Below, piece after piece: positions 9,101 to 18,069 of a DNA stretch of 19,099 bases. Numbering within the stretch: position 1 is the stretch's first letter; each line of letters starts with the position of its first letter. Both the position numbers and the translations under genes were made by a program. The notes beneath the pieces were generated by a model. It saw only the letters and a list, made by a program, of their open reading frames with translations. It made no database searches and was not told the origin of the DNA. This DNA comes from Dissophora ornata (taxonomy: Eukaryota > Mortierellomycota > Mortierellomycetes > Mortierellales > Mortierellaceae): positions 1-19,099 of the forward strand of contig MU617210.1 of the NCBI GenBank assembly GCA_025201705.1. Direction: 5' to 3'.

Positions 9101-11077
9101 ATCCAGATAGGATCGATCGTCTGACACAATTGCTCTACTCCAACAATGCCATTGTTGTGAAGTATGCCTGCAAGACGATGGCGTACTTGTCCTTGAGGAA
9201 CGATCGATATAAACCCGATATCGTGAAAGGATCTGGTGCGGCGGCATTGTTGGCGGTGCTCCAAGCAGCCATCGGAGACCATGCTCGATCTGGTGGCAGT
9301 GAACTTGTTGAAGCGATTTCACATGCTTGCTGTGCCTTGGCTAACCTGGCTACAAACACTGAGTCTCAGGAGATTTTGATGTCGCATATGGAGCTATTGA
9401 ATGCCACCTGTGCTGTTGTCGGCCTCTTCCCTCATCAACGAGAGATTGAAAGGTATTTTCGGCGGGCTCATCCTGTCATAATATTTGTTTTCTCCTCGAC
9501 CTGTGTTGCTCATTCACTAATGGTTGTCAACACACGCTTCTTTAGGCATGTCGCTCGGCTCCTTGCTAATTTGGCTCTTTATGGTAAGTTCTTATACTCC
9601 ATTTTGCTATCTCTGTATCCAAGAGAGAGGAGGAGGGAGGAAGAAAGGCTAGCTCTCTACCAGTTTTATTAAACAACAAAGACAGCTACGGTAGATATTG
9701 CCTATTAACATTTCTTAAAAACAATTCACGTTAGACCAAAACAAGTTGGCACTTTTGACGGCTTACAGCTCGCCATCCGACAGTGCTTCCGTAGACGGTT
9801 ATGGCGATTCTCAGATTGGACTGAACAAGCAACCGCACCGTTCCACCACCCCTATTCGATTCCCATCCCCTCCACCCCCCGCACGTCGTGCTAAAGGCAA
9901 CGTCATCCCAACTCTGGTCAACATTGGCGCAATGACCTTGGAGAGGGCCTACCCAACCAAAGACGAAGAATACAGGAAGCCCTATCAACAGCACGACCAG
10001 GACGCCGTCGACTTTATGAATGACGAGGACCAGCAACTCAGTAGCGTAGATGCCGGTTACCTGACACCCAACGACTCTTCTTCCGAAAATGACGTCTCAG
10101 GACGGGGGTTTATGCGACACACTTTAGCCGAAACCATTGACAAGGAGGGAGATGAGCAGACTCCAGAGTGGGTGACCGTTCAGGGCATGGAGGATGTTCA
10201 ACGCCATATCATCCGTGCTATTGACAACCTTATGACGTCGGTGACGGAGGACCCTTCTTCGAGCCAAAGCTTCAAGGTCTTTTCACGAGTCTGGCCCACG
10301 ATTGGATTGATCAAAACGATCCAGATGGCTAACCAGGATGAGGATACTCAGCGACGGGCCTTGCATGTCCTTAGTACTCTAATACAACTACAGGAGATCC
10401 ATGCGGATGCCATGGTGGTCGTTAAGCAGCAGATATTCGGCATCGAGCAGTCTTCTCAGCTTGACACACATTCGACAAATTCGCAGCAGCAGCAGTGTAA
10501 AGATGATGAGCTCGAGAAATCCATGTATCAAAATCTCGGGGAAAATTCAACGGCAGGGGAGTTAGCAGAGGAGCAGGCCGGAAAGGAATGCCTAGAAAAA
10601 GCGAGGAAGGGTAAGATGGAGACAGAGAAGCTTGAGCAAGGAATACTGCACAAGGAGAGATCGGAGGATCAGTGTGAGCAAGAACGCTTGCAGAAGGGAT
10701 ACCCCGAAATAGAGCTCCTCGAGCGCGAGGGGCTGGAAAAGGAGGCAGAAAGCATTGAAGGACTTGGTCATGATTGCCATGATCAGGAACGTATCAGGAA
10801 TGAGGGAAAGGGACAAGAACCCCACAACCAGGAGAAGCTGGAACTCGAGGAAACACGGCTCAGAAACGAGCAGGCATGTCTGGAGCAGATGCGATTGAAG
10901 CACGACCAGGCGGAGCAAGCAGAGCAGGACGAGGGAGCACTTGTTAGTTCTGCGAGTTCTCTTCGTGTCCCATCGCCGACGATCGTGTCTGGTTTGGAAG
11001 AACAGACGACAAGCCAGGATGAAGAACCCCTGCCGAGGGAAAAGACCAAGAAGAAGAAGAAGAGGTCGTCAAAGTGA
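5978..11077 (+). CDS. FYVE zinc finger, armadillo-like and coiled-coil protein
   Basis: The nine-exon model is 5978-6853, 7697-7713, 7816-7966, 8046-8091, 8166-8286, 8343-8614, 8717-9452, 9546-9583 and 9735-11077, giving 1199 residues. The N-terminus is disordered, with a 13-Gln run and Gln-Ala repeats. A complete FYVE finger follows at about 268-330: WVQD (270-273), RRKHHCRQC (290-298) and eight ligands Cys279, 282, 295, 298, 303, 306, 325 and 328. FYVE domains bind phosphatidylinositol 3-phosphate, so this protein should sit on endosomes or vacuoles. The middle (about 345-770) is Leu/Ala-rich helical sequence typical of armadillo repeats. The end is a Glu/Gln/Lys-rich coiled coil closed by a Lys-rich tip. 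The motif RRKHHCRQC is reached only through a 17-nt microexon. The exon 5/6 junction is the least certain. Its role is probably an endosomal adaptor; no enzyme domain is visible. Confidence 0.85.
6071..6109 (+). repeat. CAG microsatellite encoding polyglutamine
   Basis: Twelve CAG codons and one CAA encode 13 consecutive glutamines near the N-terminus of the FYVE protein. The near-pure CAG array should be prone to length change between strains. Other Gln-rich tracts follow at about 6390-6475 (Gln-Ala alternation) and 6555-6595. Confidence 0.9.
6854..7696 (+). other. long first intron of the FYVE gene (843 nt)
   Basis: This intron is 7 to 15 times longer than the others in the window. It runs from the GTAACG donor after the Lys codon to the CTTTAG acceptor of the microexon. 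No recognisable protein lies in it. It includes a G/C-rich middle and a C/T-rich 3' part (about 7480-7660). An internal promoter or an alternative exon cannot be excluded. Confidence 0.7.
7697..7713 (+). other. 17-nt microexon encoding the FYVE HHCRQC motif
   Basis: The exon lies between a TTTAG acceptor and a GTAACTG donor and encodes H-H-C-R-Q plus two bases of the next Cys codon. It joins Arg-Arg-Lys of exon 1 to Gly-Arg-Val-Phe-Cys of exon 3 in frame, recreating the RRKHHCRQCG signature. Skipping it shifts the frame and meets a TAA at 7897-7899, 27 codons later. Confidence 0.9.
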
Positions 11078-11104
11078 ACAAAAATAGAATAGATGTAATG
11101 ATTT
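11078..11104. other. 27-nt convergent intergenic gap
   Basis: The stop codons of the FYVE gene (plus) and the F-box gene (minus) face each other across 27 nt. No canonical AATAAA is visible for either within the gap, so each 3' UTR probably runs into the other's coding sequence. Confidence 0.8.
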
Positions 11105-12994
11105 CTACCATAAACTAGTCGCGCAGTCATCAAAGTTGTTTTCAAACGCCAGATCAGGTATCGAAGACGAAGTCAACAGCTCTATATTTAACTGGGCCAG
11201 GTCGTCCTTGATACCCTTCGTCATGACGCCGTTCACGCCACAGTAAACCTGCTTCAAGAACGGATAATGTTCCCTGATCGCAGTCCATGGAAGCTTGTCG
11301 ACATCGGTACTCTGGAGTCCATAGAGATGCAATGCCTCTATTCGCTGATGCAGCCCAAATCCCTCCAAGACCTCCTTCCCAATTCCGCCTGCACTCAGCC
11401 TCAGGTTCCTGAGGCTTGACAGCGTCATCAACCGAAGCCTCGTCGCGCCAAAGGCTTCAATTCTCGCCTGACGATCGCGCCATACCCTAGTAGCCGAGAA
11501 ATCGCTCATACTAACATTATCAACGCCGGTGCCATCGCCACTTCCTGCTGCTCCATTTTCGATGGCGCTTTTGAAAACGCCTTGGAGATCCAGCTGTGTC
11601 AGTGTTTGATGACAGGCCCAGGGTTCTTCAAAGATTGCAGGTGTCATGCCGTAAGCCTGCAGGCCAAAAACTTGCAGCTTACTGCACGCCATCAGGAGAG
11701 CTTTGATGCCCTTATTTGAAACAAAGGCACAGTAATAAATAGCCAGTTTCCGAAGAGCTGGGCCATGATGCCTGGCCAAGATCTCCAAGGTTCCATCATG
11801 GAGTCCTGCTAGCGCGCAAATGTGAACGTGGACTAAGGGCTGGGGGTGTGTGAGGAAGAATTTGTCGATTCCTGCAGACGTGAATTGTTTGCAGCTCGAC
11901 AGTGAAATACTCGAAAGTCTGGGGAGAAGTCGAACAATGTCCTCCAAGACGCTATCCGTGATCATGTCACACGAGTGAAAGTGAAGTGCTGTGATATTGG
12001 GGCAGGACTCCAAGATACGTCGTAGGATGATGTCTGAGGTATGCGAGCTGGTGATAGATAAGAAGCGCAGCCCAAAAGAATCCGCTAGTTGGATTGGTGA
12101 CTCTGGCTCGTCCTCTGAAGCCGAGTTTGGGACGGACAAAGCAATGCTCGAAGATCCAGAGACCGATAGCGATGATAGTGCCCTGTTTTCAATATTCTCT
12201 TTCCTTTTATGCTTTGTCTTCTTGCTTGGGACGCGAGGGCGAGAATCCACAATGTCCGCATCCATAAGCTTGACCGTGTGCAAGGAAGGATGGGTCCTGA
12301 GCAAAGAACACAAAGCCTCAACTGGTATCCGGATCGATGTCTGGAAGACTAACTCTAGATGCTCCAGCCTGGCTGAAGCACACGTCTCTATAGCCTTTAT
12401 CAATGCACTCTCCTTGGAGATGCCAGCGGTGCTGTGTATAGTCTGATCCTCCTCTTCGGTAAAATCCTCCAACGGCAGATCCAGCTTCAGTATCCTCAGT
12501 CCAACTAAGGCCGTCAACATTGACTGAAGTACTTTATTTGGGATAGGAATCTCTGCCAACTTGACTTGTTGTAGATACAGACAGTGAGTGGATAGCCGTA
12601 ACAGAGCCTGGCTCGTCAACCAGGAGGCGTTAAGCTTTCGAACATATTGGCCATGTCGACCGAGGCACTCTTCTGAGAGAACATAGCGCTCGTCCTCAAA
12701 AGGATACGGGGTTGCAGGAGAAGTGGGAGACGTTGTGGAGACAACAAGGGAGGATGATGGGCGCCGAAGGTGAGAACGAAAGGCGGGATGGGGTTGGGTC
12801 AAGGTCAAGGTTTGCCACAGAAAGGGCGTCCATGTCTGGTGCCAGGCTTCGCAGACCAGACAAGCGATGGCGAGGTGCTTTGGCTCAAGGTACAGCTGGA
12901 AGGCGTGGGCGAGTTCTGGCAGGCGAAGAAGCCGATTGATGGCGGGTGTCTGACTCTTTTGCTCAAGATCTGGCACTGCTGATGTTGGTGTCAT
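11105..12994 (-). CDS. F-box and leucine-rich-repeat protein
   Basis: A single uninterrupted frame encodes 629 residues. An F-box-like helix set lies at about residues 21-63, with LPELAHAF, a Leu-Ala-Cys-Leu-Val-Cys core and a Trp-x-x-Leu-Trp-Gln end. Irregular leucine-rich repeats follow: a first block at about 100-245 and a second at about 310-470, with units such as Leu-x-x-Leu-x-Leu-x-x-Cys. Between them is a basic patch (PSKKTKHKRKEN, about 251-262) and a Ser-rich, acidic linker. F-box proteins join substrates to the Skp1-Cul1 (SCF) ubiquitin ligase, and the LRRs usually recognise the substrate. The target cannot be inferred. The gene is intronless, unlike every other well-supported complete gene here, and it shares a 309-nt divergent promoter with the alkyltransferase gene. 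Confidence 0.85.
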   Translation of the reverse strand: MTPTSAVPDLEQKSQTPAINRLLRLPELAHAFQLYLEPKHLAIACLVCEAWHQTWTPFLWQTLTLTQPHPAFRSHLRRPSSSLVVSTTSPTSPATPYPFEDERYVLSEECLGRHGQYVRKLNASWLTSQALLRLSTHCLYLQQVKLAEIPIPNKVLQSMLTALVGLRILKLDLPLEDFTEEEDQTIHSTAGISKESALIKAIETCASARLEHLELVFQTSIRIPVEALCSLLRTHPSLHTVKLMDADIVDSRPRVPSKKTKHKRKENIENRALSSLSVSGSSSIALSVPNSASEDEPESPIQLADSFGLRFLSITSSHTSDIILRRILESCPNITALHFHSCDMITDSVLEDIVRLLPRLSSISLSSCKQFTSAGIDKFFLTHPQPLVHVHICALAGLHDGTLEILARHHGPALRKLAIYYCAFVSNKGIKALLMACSKLQVFGLQAYGMTPAIFEEPWACHQTLTQLDLQGVFKSAIENGAAGSGDGTGVDNVSMSDFSATRVWRDRQARIEAFGATRLRLMTLSSLRNLRLSAGGIGKEVLEGFGLHQRIEALHLYGLQSTDVDKLPWTAIREHYPFLKQVYCGVNGVMTKGIKDDLAQLNIELLTSSSIPDLAFENNFDDCATSLW

Positions 12995-13303
12995 TGGGTC
13001 GTCGCTCAGGAGCTGAGGAAACTACAGGGGAGAATGAATGTGCTGAGGCTGGCGCGACAATGACAGCAAGCATGAAAACTGCGGCAACTTCCCCAGATGG
13101 ACGTAAGTCAAGTCAAATCCACGCGGGGTCGGGAAGCGTCAGTGGTTTCAACGCCTTTTGCCACCAATTTCAATCGCCAAATATATATTTTTGTACTGCG
13201 AAAGTGCGAATGCCTTTTCTCTTCATTCTCTTTCTCCATCGTCAACTCAACCCAATTCATAGCTTTTGCTACTGAACCATCGCCACCACCACCACCACCA
13301 CCA
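12995..13303. promoter_or_regulatory. bidirectional promoter between F-box and alkyltransferase genes
   Basis: This 309-nt divergent spacer must hold the promoters of both neighbours. It contains CCAAT at 13164-13168 and an AT-rich TATATATT near 13180-13190, about 115 nt before the alkyltransferase ATG. A (CCA)n run (about 13283-13303) lies just before that ATG. Confidence 0.5.
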
Positions 13304-14041
13304 ATGCCCGCTCAACGAATCGCCAAGCGCACCACTGCCGCCGCCGCTGCGCAGCTGTCCACGCTCCAGGCCTTAAAAAAGCACACAGCCATGCCCGAAA
13401 AGCCCCTTGCTGTCGACGAAGATGTCTCTAGTAAGCAATAGCGTGCTTCCTTTACCTCTGTGAGCATTGCCACTGGTTTGCTACTCAGTATTTGCTGACC
13501 GGCTTGATCCAAATCAAATTGCAGCCGTCCATCCGTATCCCACATCTGCCAAAGAGCGAGAGGACGTCGTAAATAGTCAGACTGGCCGCAAGATTACTAC
13601 GTTCCAGTTCAAAGTCTATGATCTCTGTTCGCAGGTATACGATGTACCACGTATGAAGACATCCTATTCAGATCAATGTGCGAAACTATTCTGACCTTCC
13701 GCGGTACTCTGTATTGTACTCCTATGCAGATCCCAAAGGGACAGATTTCGACCTACAAGCACATCGCGGACGCCCTTCAATCTTCTTCTAGAGCTGTAGG
13801 TCAAGCCCTCAAAGTCAACCCATATGCTCCGCTGCCGGTCCCATGCCACCGCGTCCTAGACTCAAAGCTGTTCATTGGCGGGTTCATGGGTCAATGGGGC
13901 AAAGGCGAGAAGATTAAAAACAAGAAGGCGAAGCTATTCCATGAGGGTGTAGTTTTTGATGAGACGGACCATGTTACCGTTGAGACAAGGGACAAGGTCA
14001 TCTTCAACGACTTCAATGTCCTCAAGTCTAGTCAAGTCTAG
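13304..14041 (+). CDS. methylated-DNA--protein-cysteine methyltransferase
   Basis: The model is join(13304-13430, 13489-13634, 13730-14041), 194 residues, with introns of 58 and 95 nt. It has the full active-site block of O6-alkylguanine-DNA alkyltransferases: PCHRV with acceptor Cys130, an Arg finger in RAVGQAL (Arg112), and the IPKGQISTYKHIA stretch (92-104) with Tyr100. The enzyme moves the alkyl group from O6-alkylguanine in DNA to its own cysteine in a single suicide reaction, in the nucleus. A conserved C-terminal extension with Phe-Ile-Gly-Gly-Phe follows. The first about 45 residues are Ala/Lys-rich and poorly conserved, possibly a targeting or linker segment. An internal ATG in exon 1 (encoding MPEKPLA) could be an alternative start. 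The last bases repeat AGTCTAGTCA in tandem around the stop. Confidence 0.93.
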
Positions 14042-14080
14042 AAGTCTTGTGTTGTACAATCTAGTCTATTTTTTTTTGGT

Positions 14081-14453
14081 TTATCTCTGTATGTTGAAGA
14101 AGCAACAATCTGCAAAGTGTATAAAATATTTTCTCTGTCCATTGAGTTCGCCATAGGGCATGGGTGACATCGCACTTGAATATCCAGAGCCTGTGTACTC
14201 CGGATTATCGTTACTGGTGTTAAAAGCGGTGATGGTGGGCGCGATATTGATTGGCCTGAAATATGGAAGTGTTTTCTTTCATTTTTATTCGAGAATGTAG
14301 AAATGCGGATAGCGATAACCCTGCGATCGCGATGGTGTATCCAACTTTGGCAGATTTAGAATCTGTGTTGATACGCTCAGTCGCCCCTACCATGCACAAT
14401 ACTACGAGAGCTGACTTGACAGACTTGAAGATTATACGGCGACCTGCACTCAT
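14081..14453 (-). CDS. doubtful small two-exon protein
   Basis: The tentative model is 14453-14320 joined to 14255-14081, 102 residues, with a 64-nt intron whose GTTATC donor is weak. The second exon reads in a protein-like way (PINIAPTITAF, then NDNPEYTGSGYSS and MSPMPYGE). The first exon has a hydrophobic ALVVLCMVGA stretch. If real, it could be the 3' end of a longer, still unresolved minus-strand gene starting as far up as 14817, possibly with further small exons. Its stop faces the alkyltransferase stop across 39 nt. I do not recognise a family, and the whole model could be wrong. Confidence 0.28.
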
Positions 14454-14571
14454 CGATCAATAAGAGTAGAGATACGATTTCAGGCACCAAACACCACACT
14501 GATTTCGCCGATTTACCAAGCGAAATGCTTTTCGCAGCGCCAGCCTCGCTTAAGGTATGCCATGGAAATTT

Positions 14572-14615
14572 GCCGGGGCCGTCTAGAGTGTATTGGAACT
14601 CAAGACGGCCCCGGC
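14572..14615. repeat. perfect 13-bp inverted repeat (hairpin)
   Basis: The arms GCCGGGGCCGTCT (14572-14584) and AGACGGCCCCGGC (14603-14615) are exact reverse complements around an 18-nt centre. The very G/C-rich stem stands out against AT-richer surroundings. It lies upstream of the USP1-like gene. Confidence 0.9.
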
Positions 14616-14945
14616 TAGTACGATGTGACGCAATTGTACTGCCTGAGGAGCATCTGCTATATGTTGCCGTGATTAGACTCTGCTTGCCGCCAATTTCACA
14701 TCGCATCGCATTCTCATTCTCATTCTCCTTCGCGGTGCGTTTGAGACACAGCACGATTCTAAAGGAGATCGCTCCTCGATTCGTCGGCGCCTCTCAAAGG
14801 ATCGTATTCAGCCGACATGGTAAAAACGATTGCTTGTGCAAGTAGACGAAATGAATGCTGGCTTCAGCACATCTTATTAACCATAGTTGGTTTTTTGCCT
14901 TGCGCTGTGACGGAATAGGGCGAACCTACAAAACTCGCTCGGCGT

Positions 14946-17900
14946 ATGAAGAAGGACAATGGTCAAGCTAGCCCCTCTTCAAAATTCCTTGGAGAGTCCA
15001 AGAAGCGCAAGTCGTTGAGTAAACCGGAAGATCTTCAGGAGTGCTTTACAGGATATGGTCTTGCCACGGAACAGGGCGACCTCCAGGATGAGAACTTGAA
15101 ACCTCGAACGACGCTCGCTAATGGTAACGACAACGGCAAATCAACGATGGAAATTGAGACAACCACTCCTCTTCCTCCATCAAAGAAGCATAAGCCGGCG
15201 CCACCAGCAACAAGCGAGCTCTTGAAGTACTTCAGTAAGATCCAAGTCAATGGGCAAAGCAACATCAAGGAAACTATCCAAGTCAAGGAGAGAAGCAACA
15301 CCAAGGAGAGTGTCCAAGTCAACGAAAGAAGCAGTATCAAGGAATTTATCCAAGTTAAGGACAGTGGCAGTGTCAAGGAGTCTATCCAAGTTAAGGTCAG
15401 AGGCAGTATCAAGGAGTCTTTCCAAGTTAAGGAGAGAGGCAGCACCAAGAAGTCTGTCCAAGTCAACGAGAAAATCAGCACCACGGAGAGTGTTCAAATC
15501 AACGAGGGAAACAGCGCCAATGAAACTACGCAAGGCAACAAGAGAAGCAACATCAAGGAGTCTATCCAGGTCAACAAGAAATGTAGCGCCAAGGAGAATA
15601 ACATCGGCGGGGCCACTACTGACGCTAAAATGGAAGCTCAAAGGACCCTGAAGGCTCTGCACGATCAGGTTCACAATTCCAAGCCCAAGTCTGAGTCGAC
15701 CATTCTTACAGACGAAATGTGTGCGAAACCATCGACGAAGGGTCAGAAGAAAGAACCCGTCGCAAATGGACGACACAAGCATCATGGCAACATTTCCAAA
15801 TTTCTTCACGACATTTCAGCGGAGAAAGCAATCGATCTACGAAGCAAGGACTCTTCGGAGAAGTCGCAATCATCAGTGTTGGTCGACGAAAGCAATGTGG
15901 ACAACGGACCTGCCTTGCATTTAAGGTCCAAGGCAAGGTCGAAGCCATCCCCTAGATCCACAGCAGCAAAGGAGAAGTTAGGACCGAAAAAATCAAAGAG
16001 CAAGAGTTGGAAAAAGAACAGCGCCTTTTCGGATTCTGATAGATCAGAATCAGACTACGACAATGACGACTCTGAAGACTCTGATTTCGCGGCGGATACC
16101 GAAGTGGGCGCGAAATTAGATCCGAGCCAGAGATCCATCTTAACCATGTTCTCAAGGAGATCATCTCACCTACCGTCGACTTTAAACCGTGTGACAAGAG
16201 AAAAGAGACCTGAGAGCAGCGCCTTGGGTGACAGCCTCATTGACTCTATGGATGAGGAGATAGATGAAGAACAGGACCCCAACCGGAAGTCCATCACCAA
16301 CGCGTTCTCGAAAATGAATCATTCTCGTCTTGTATCAACCTATAAGTCCGTCAGCGGAGCCGAGAGAGATAGAGAGCGCGACAGCAATGATTCGAGTGAC
16401 GATGACGATGACTTTATGGATGCCAAGGTGGACGAGAAACAGGACCCTAACCAGAGATCAATCTCCACCATGTTCATGAAAATCCACCGTCCTCCTGCAT
16501 CTTCCTACGTTTCAAACAGACCGGAAAGAAAGCGTCAGCTTACACAACTCTCGCGTTCATTGCTCTCAGGGGGACTGTCGAACCACTCGAACACCTGCTA
16601 TCTGAACTCGGTTCTGCAAACGCTCCGGAACACTGCTGGTTGCGCACAAGTTTTGTTCGCCATTCAAGACAAAGTCCGAGTCCTTGAGGAGGCCTTAGGG
16701 TCTCAGATCAAGGTGACAGAGTATCAGCGGTGTTTGTTCGACCATGCCCTTGATGTCTTTCGGACATTGAATGCACGGGAAATGAACGAAGCCGGCAATG
16801 ATGTAGACAAGAAATCAATTTACCCAAAAGAAGTCATCAGTACGCTACGGTAAGATATAACCAATCCAACAGGCATCTGAGCTTTGCACTGCGTCAAGGA
16901 ACCCTCACACTAATATATGTCGGAATGGATACAGCCACGGGGATTCATTATTCAACTCCTCGGAGCAGCAAGACGCGGCAGAGTTTCTCTTCTACGTTAT
17001 CAGCCAACTTGAAGATGTCCTGAAAGCCCTACTACAGCTGTGGCAGGAAACGCGATCGCAATTAGCAAAGGATATCGAGTCGCTCATCTCAGAGACCTGG
17101 CACCCCATCAACGACCTGTTCCAAGTAGGCATTCAAACAGTGACTCACTGTCAGAAATGTCAGTCTGTGACGATAAACGTGGACAGAGGCATCGACTTGA
17201 CCGTTCAAATCGACGCTGATAATCCAGCATTGGTTCGAGATTTGGATTGGGGCATCACCGCGACCATGAAGATGGAACATATGCGTGGAGATAATCAACG
17301 GTTTTGCGACAAGTGTAATTCAAAGGAGGATGCGCATGTCTATCACTATTTTACGTCCTTACCAAAGGTCATGATTTTGCGACTACAGCGGTACAATTTC
17401 AAGGAAGACGCTATGAAGCTTCAGAATGGGGTATCGTGTACAGAGAAGATGGATTTCGAGAAGTGGATGAGCCAAGACTATAAGGGGCCGGATGTCAACT
17501 ATGGTACGTCGGATGTAAACCCTTCTCATCATACAACCTTATTTGATATATGTGCATAGTTTATAACATATCCATATATCCACTGCATTTTGTAGAACTT
17601 TGTGCCATCATCGTCCATCGAGGTCGGGTCATCGCTTCGGGCCACTATTATGTTTATATCAAGAAGGATGTCGAGATCGAAACGACGATCATTGAGCCAG
17701 AAGGAGAGTCGCGGGTCGAAAAGAAAGTCTTCCGATGGTATGACCTCCTATGGTTGCTCGTATATGAGTGATCGCCGTACAGAAAATACATACCAAACGA
17801 ACTTTTTATTTTTATGGCACGTTAGGCTGAAGTACAATGATTCAAGCGTGGACCCCGTCTCCGATGAGGACATGGACAGAGTGTTTTCAGGACAAGTCAG

Positions 17901-18069
17901 TGCACAAGCCAATAGCGACATCGACAGCTGGAGCTCTGGTGGCGCTCGTGGACTTGGATCCGTGAATGATGGAATTGCGGAGGCTTCTTTCGCGAGCAGC
18001 ACGCTCTTAGACGACGATCTAGGGACGCCATATGTTTATCTCTATCGGCGGGTCGATCAGGCTCAATAA
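14946..18069 (+). CDS. USP1-like ubiquitin carboxyl-terminal hydrolase
   Basis: The model is join(14946-16849, 16935-17503, 17596-17737, 17826-18069), 952 residues, introns 85-92 nt. The catalytic USP domain fills the C-terminal 420 residues: Cys box SNHSNTCYLNSVLQ with Cys551, a QQDAAEF box, two CxxC zinc-ligand pairs (HCQKC and FCDKC), LRLQRYNF, His box ASGHYYVY with His841, and Asp877 after Tyr-Asn. It removes ubiquitin from proteins. The layout around the CxxC pairs and the interrupted domain recall USP1, which acts on monoubiquitinated PCNA and FANCD2 in DNA damage tolerance; this subfamily call is weaker than the USP call. The N-terminal 540 residues are disordered, with a 12-residue tandem repeat (about 99-218), acidic Ser-rich segments and several PIP-box-like motifs. 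An upstream ORF precedes the start. Confidence 0.9.
15241..15600 (+). repeat. ten tandem 36-bp repeats inside the USP1-like gene
   Basis: Ten in-frame units of 36 nt run from 15241 to 15600, each starting near TCCAAGT. Each encodes a 12-residue unit of the form I-Q-V-K/N-E-R-x-S-x-K-E-S with substitutions. The units are diverged but exact in length, showing repeated duplication with selection for frame. The complementary strand shows long spurious open frames here. Confidence 0.9.

Larger units (their letters stand above)
14042..14945. other. intergenic region with hairpin, doubtful small gene and uORF
   Basis: About 900 nt lie between the alkyltransferase and USP1-like genes. Besides the doubtful minus-strand frame and the inverted repeat listed separately, there is a ten-codon upstream ORF on the plus strand (14851-14880, start ATG, stop TAA), 65 nt before the USP1-like ATG. 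A minus-strand ATG at 14817 in good context opens 19 codons (MSAEYDPLRG...) before a stop, and I find no donor to continue it. Confidence 0.5.

Noticed and set aside
11991..12446. 151-residue plus-strand frame
   Set aside because: It is antisense to the well-supported F-box/LRR gene and has no family resemblance.
15241..15600. Regular repeats considered as a CRISPR-like array
   Set aside because: The units are contiguous, diverged and in frame in a eukaryotic coding exon, with no repeat-spacer alternation.
15035..15809. Long minus-strand frames (149 and 209 residues) with Leu-Thr-Trp or Leu-Asp repeats
   Set aside because: They are antisense shadows of the 36-bp repeat in the USP1-like gene; an open frame in a 3n-length repeat opens the opposite frames too.
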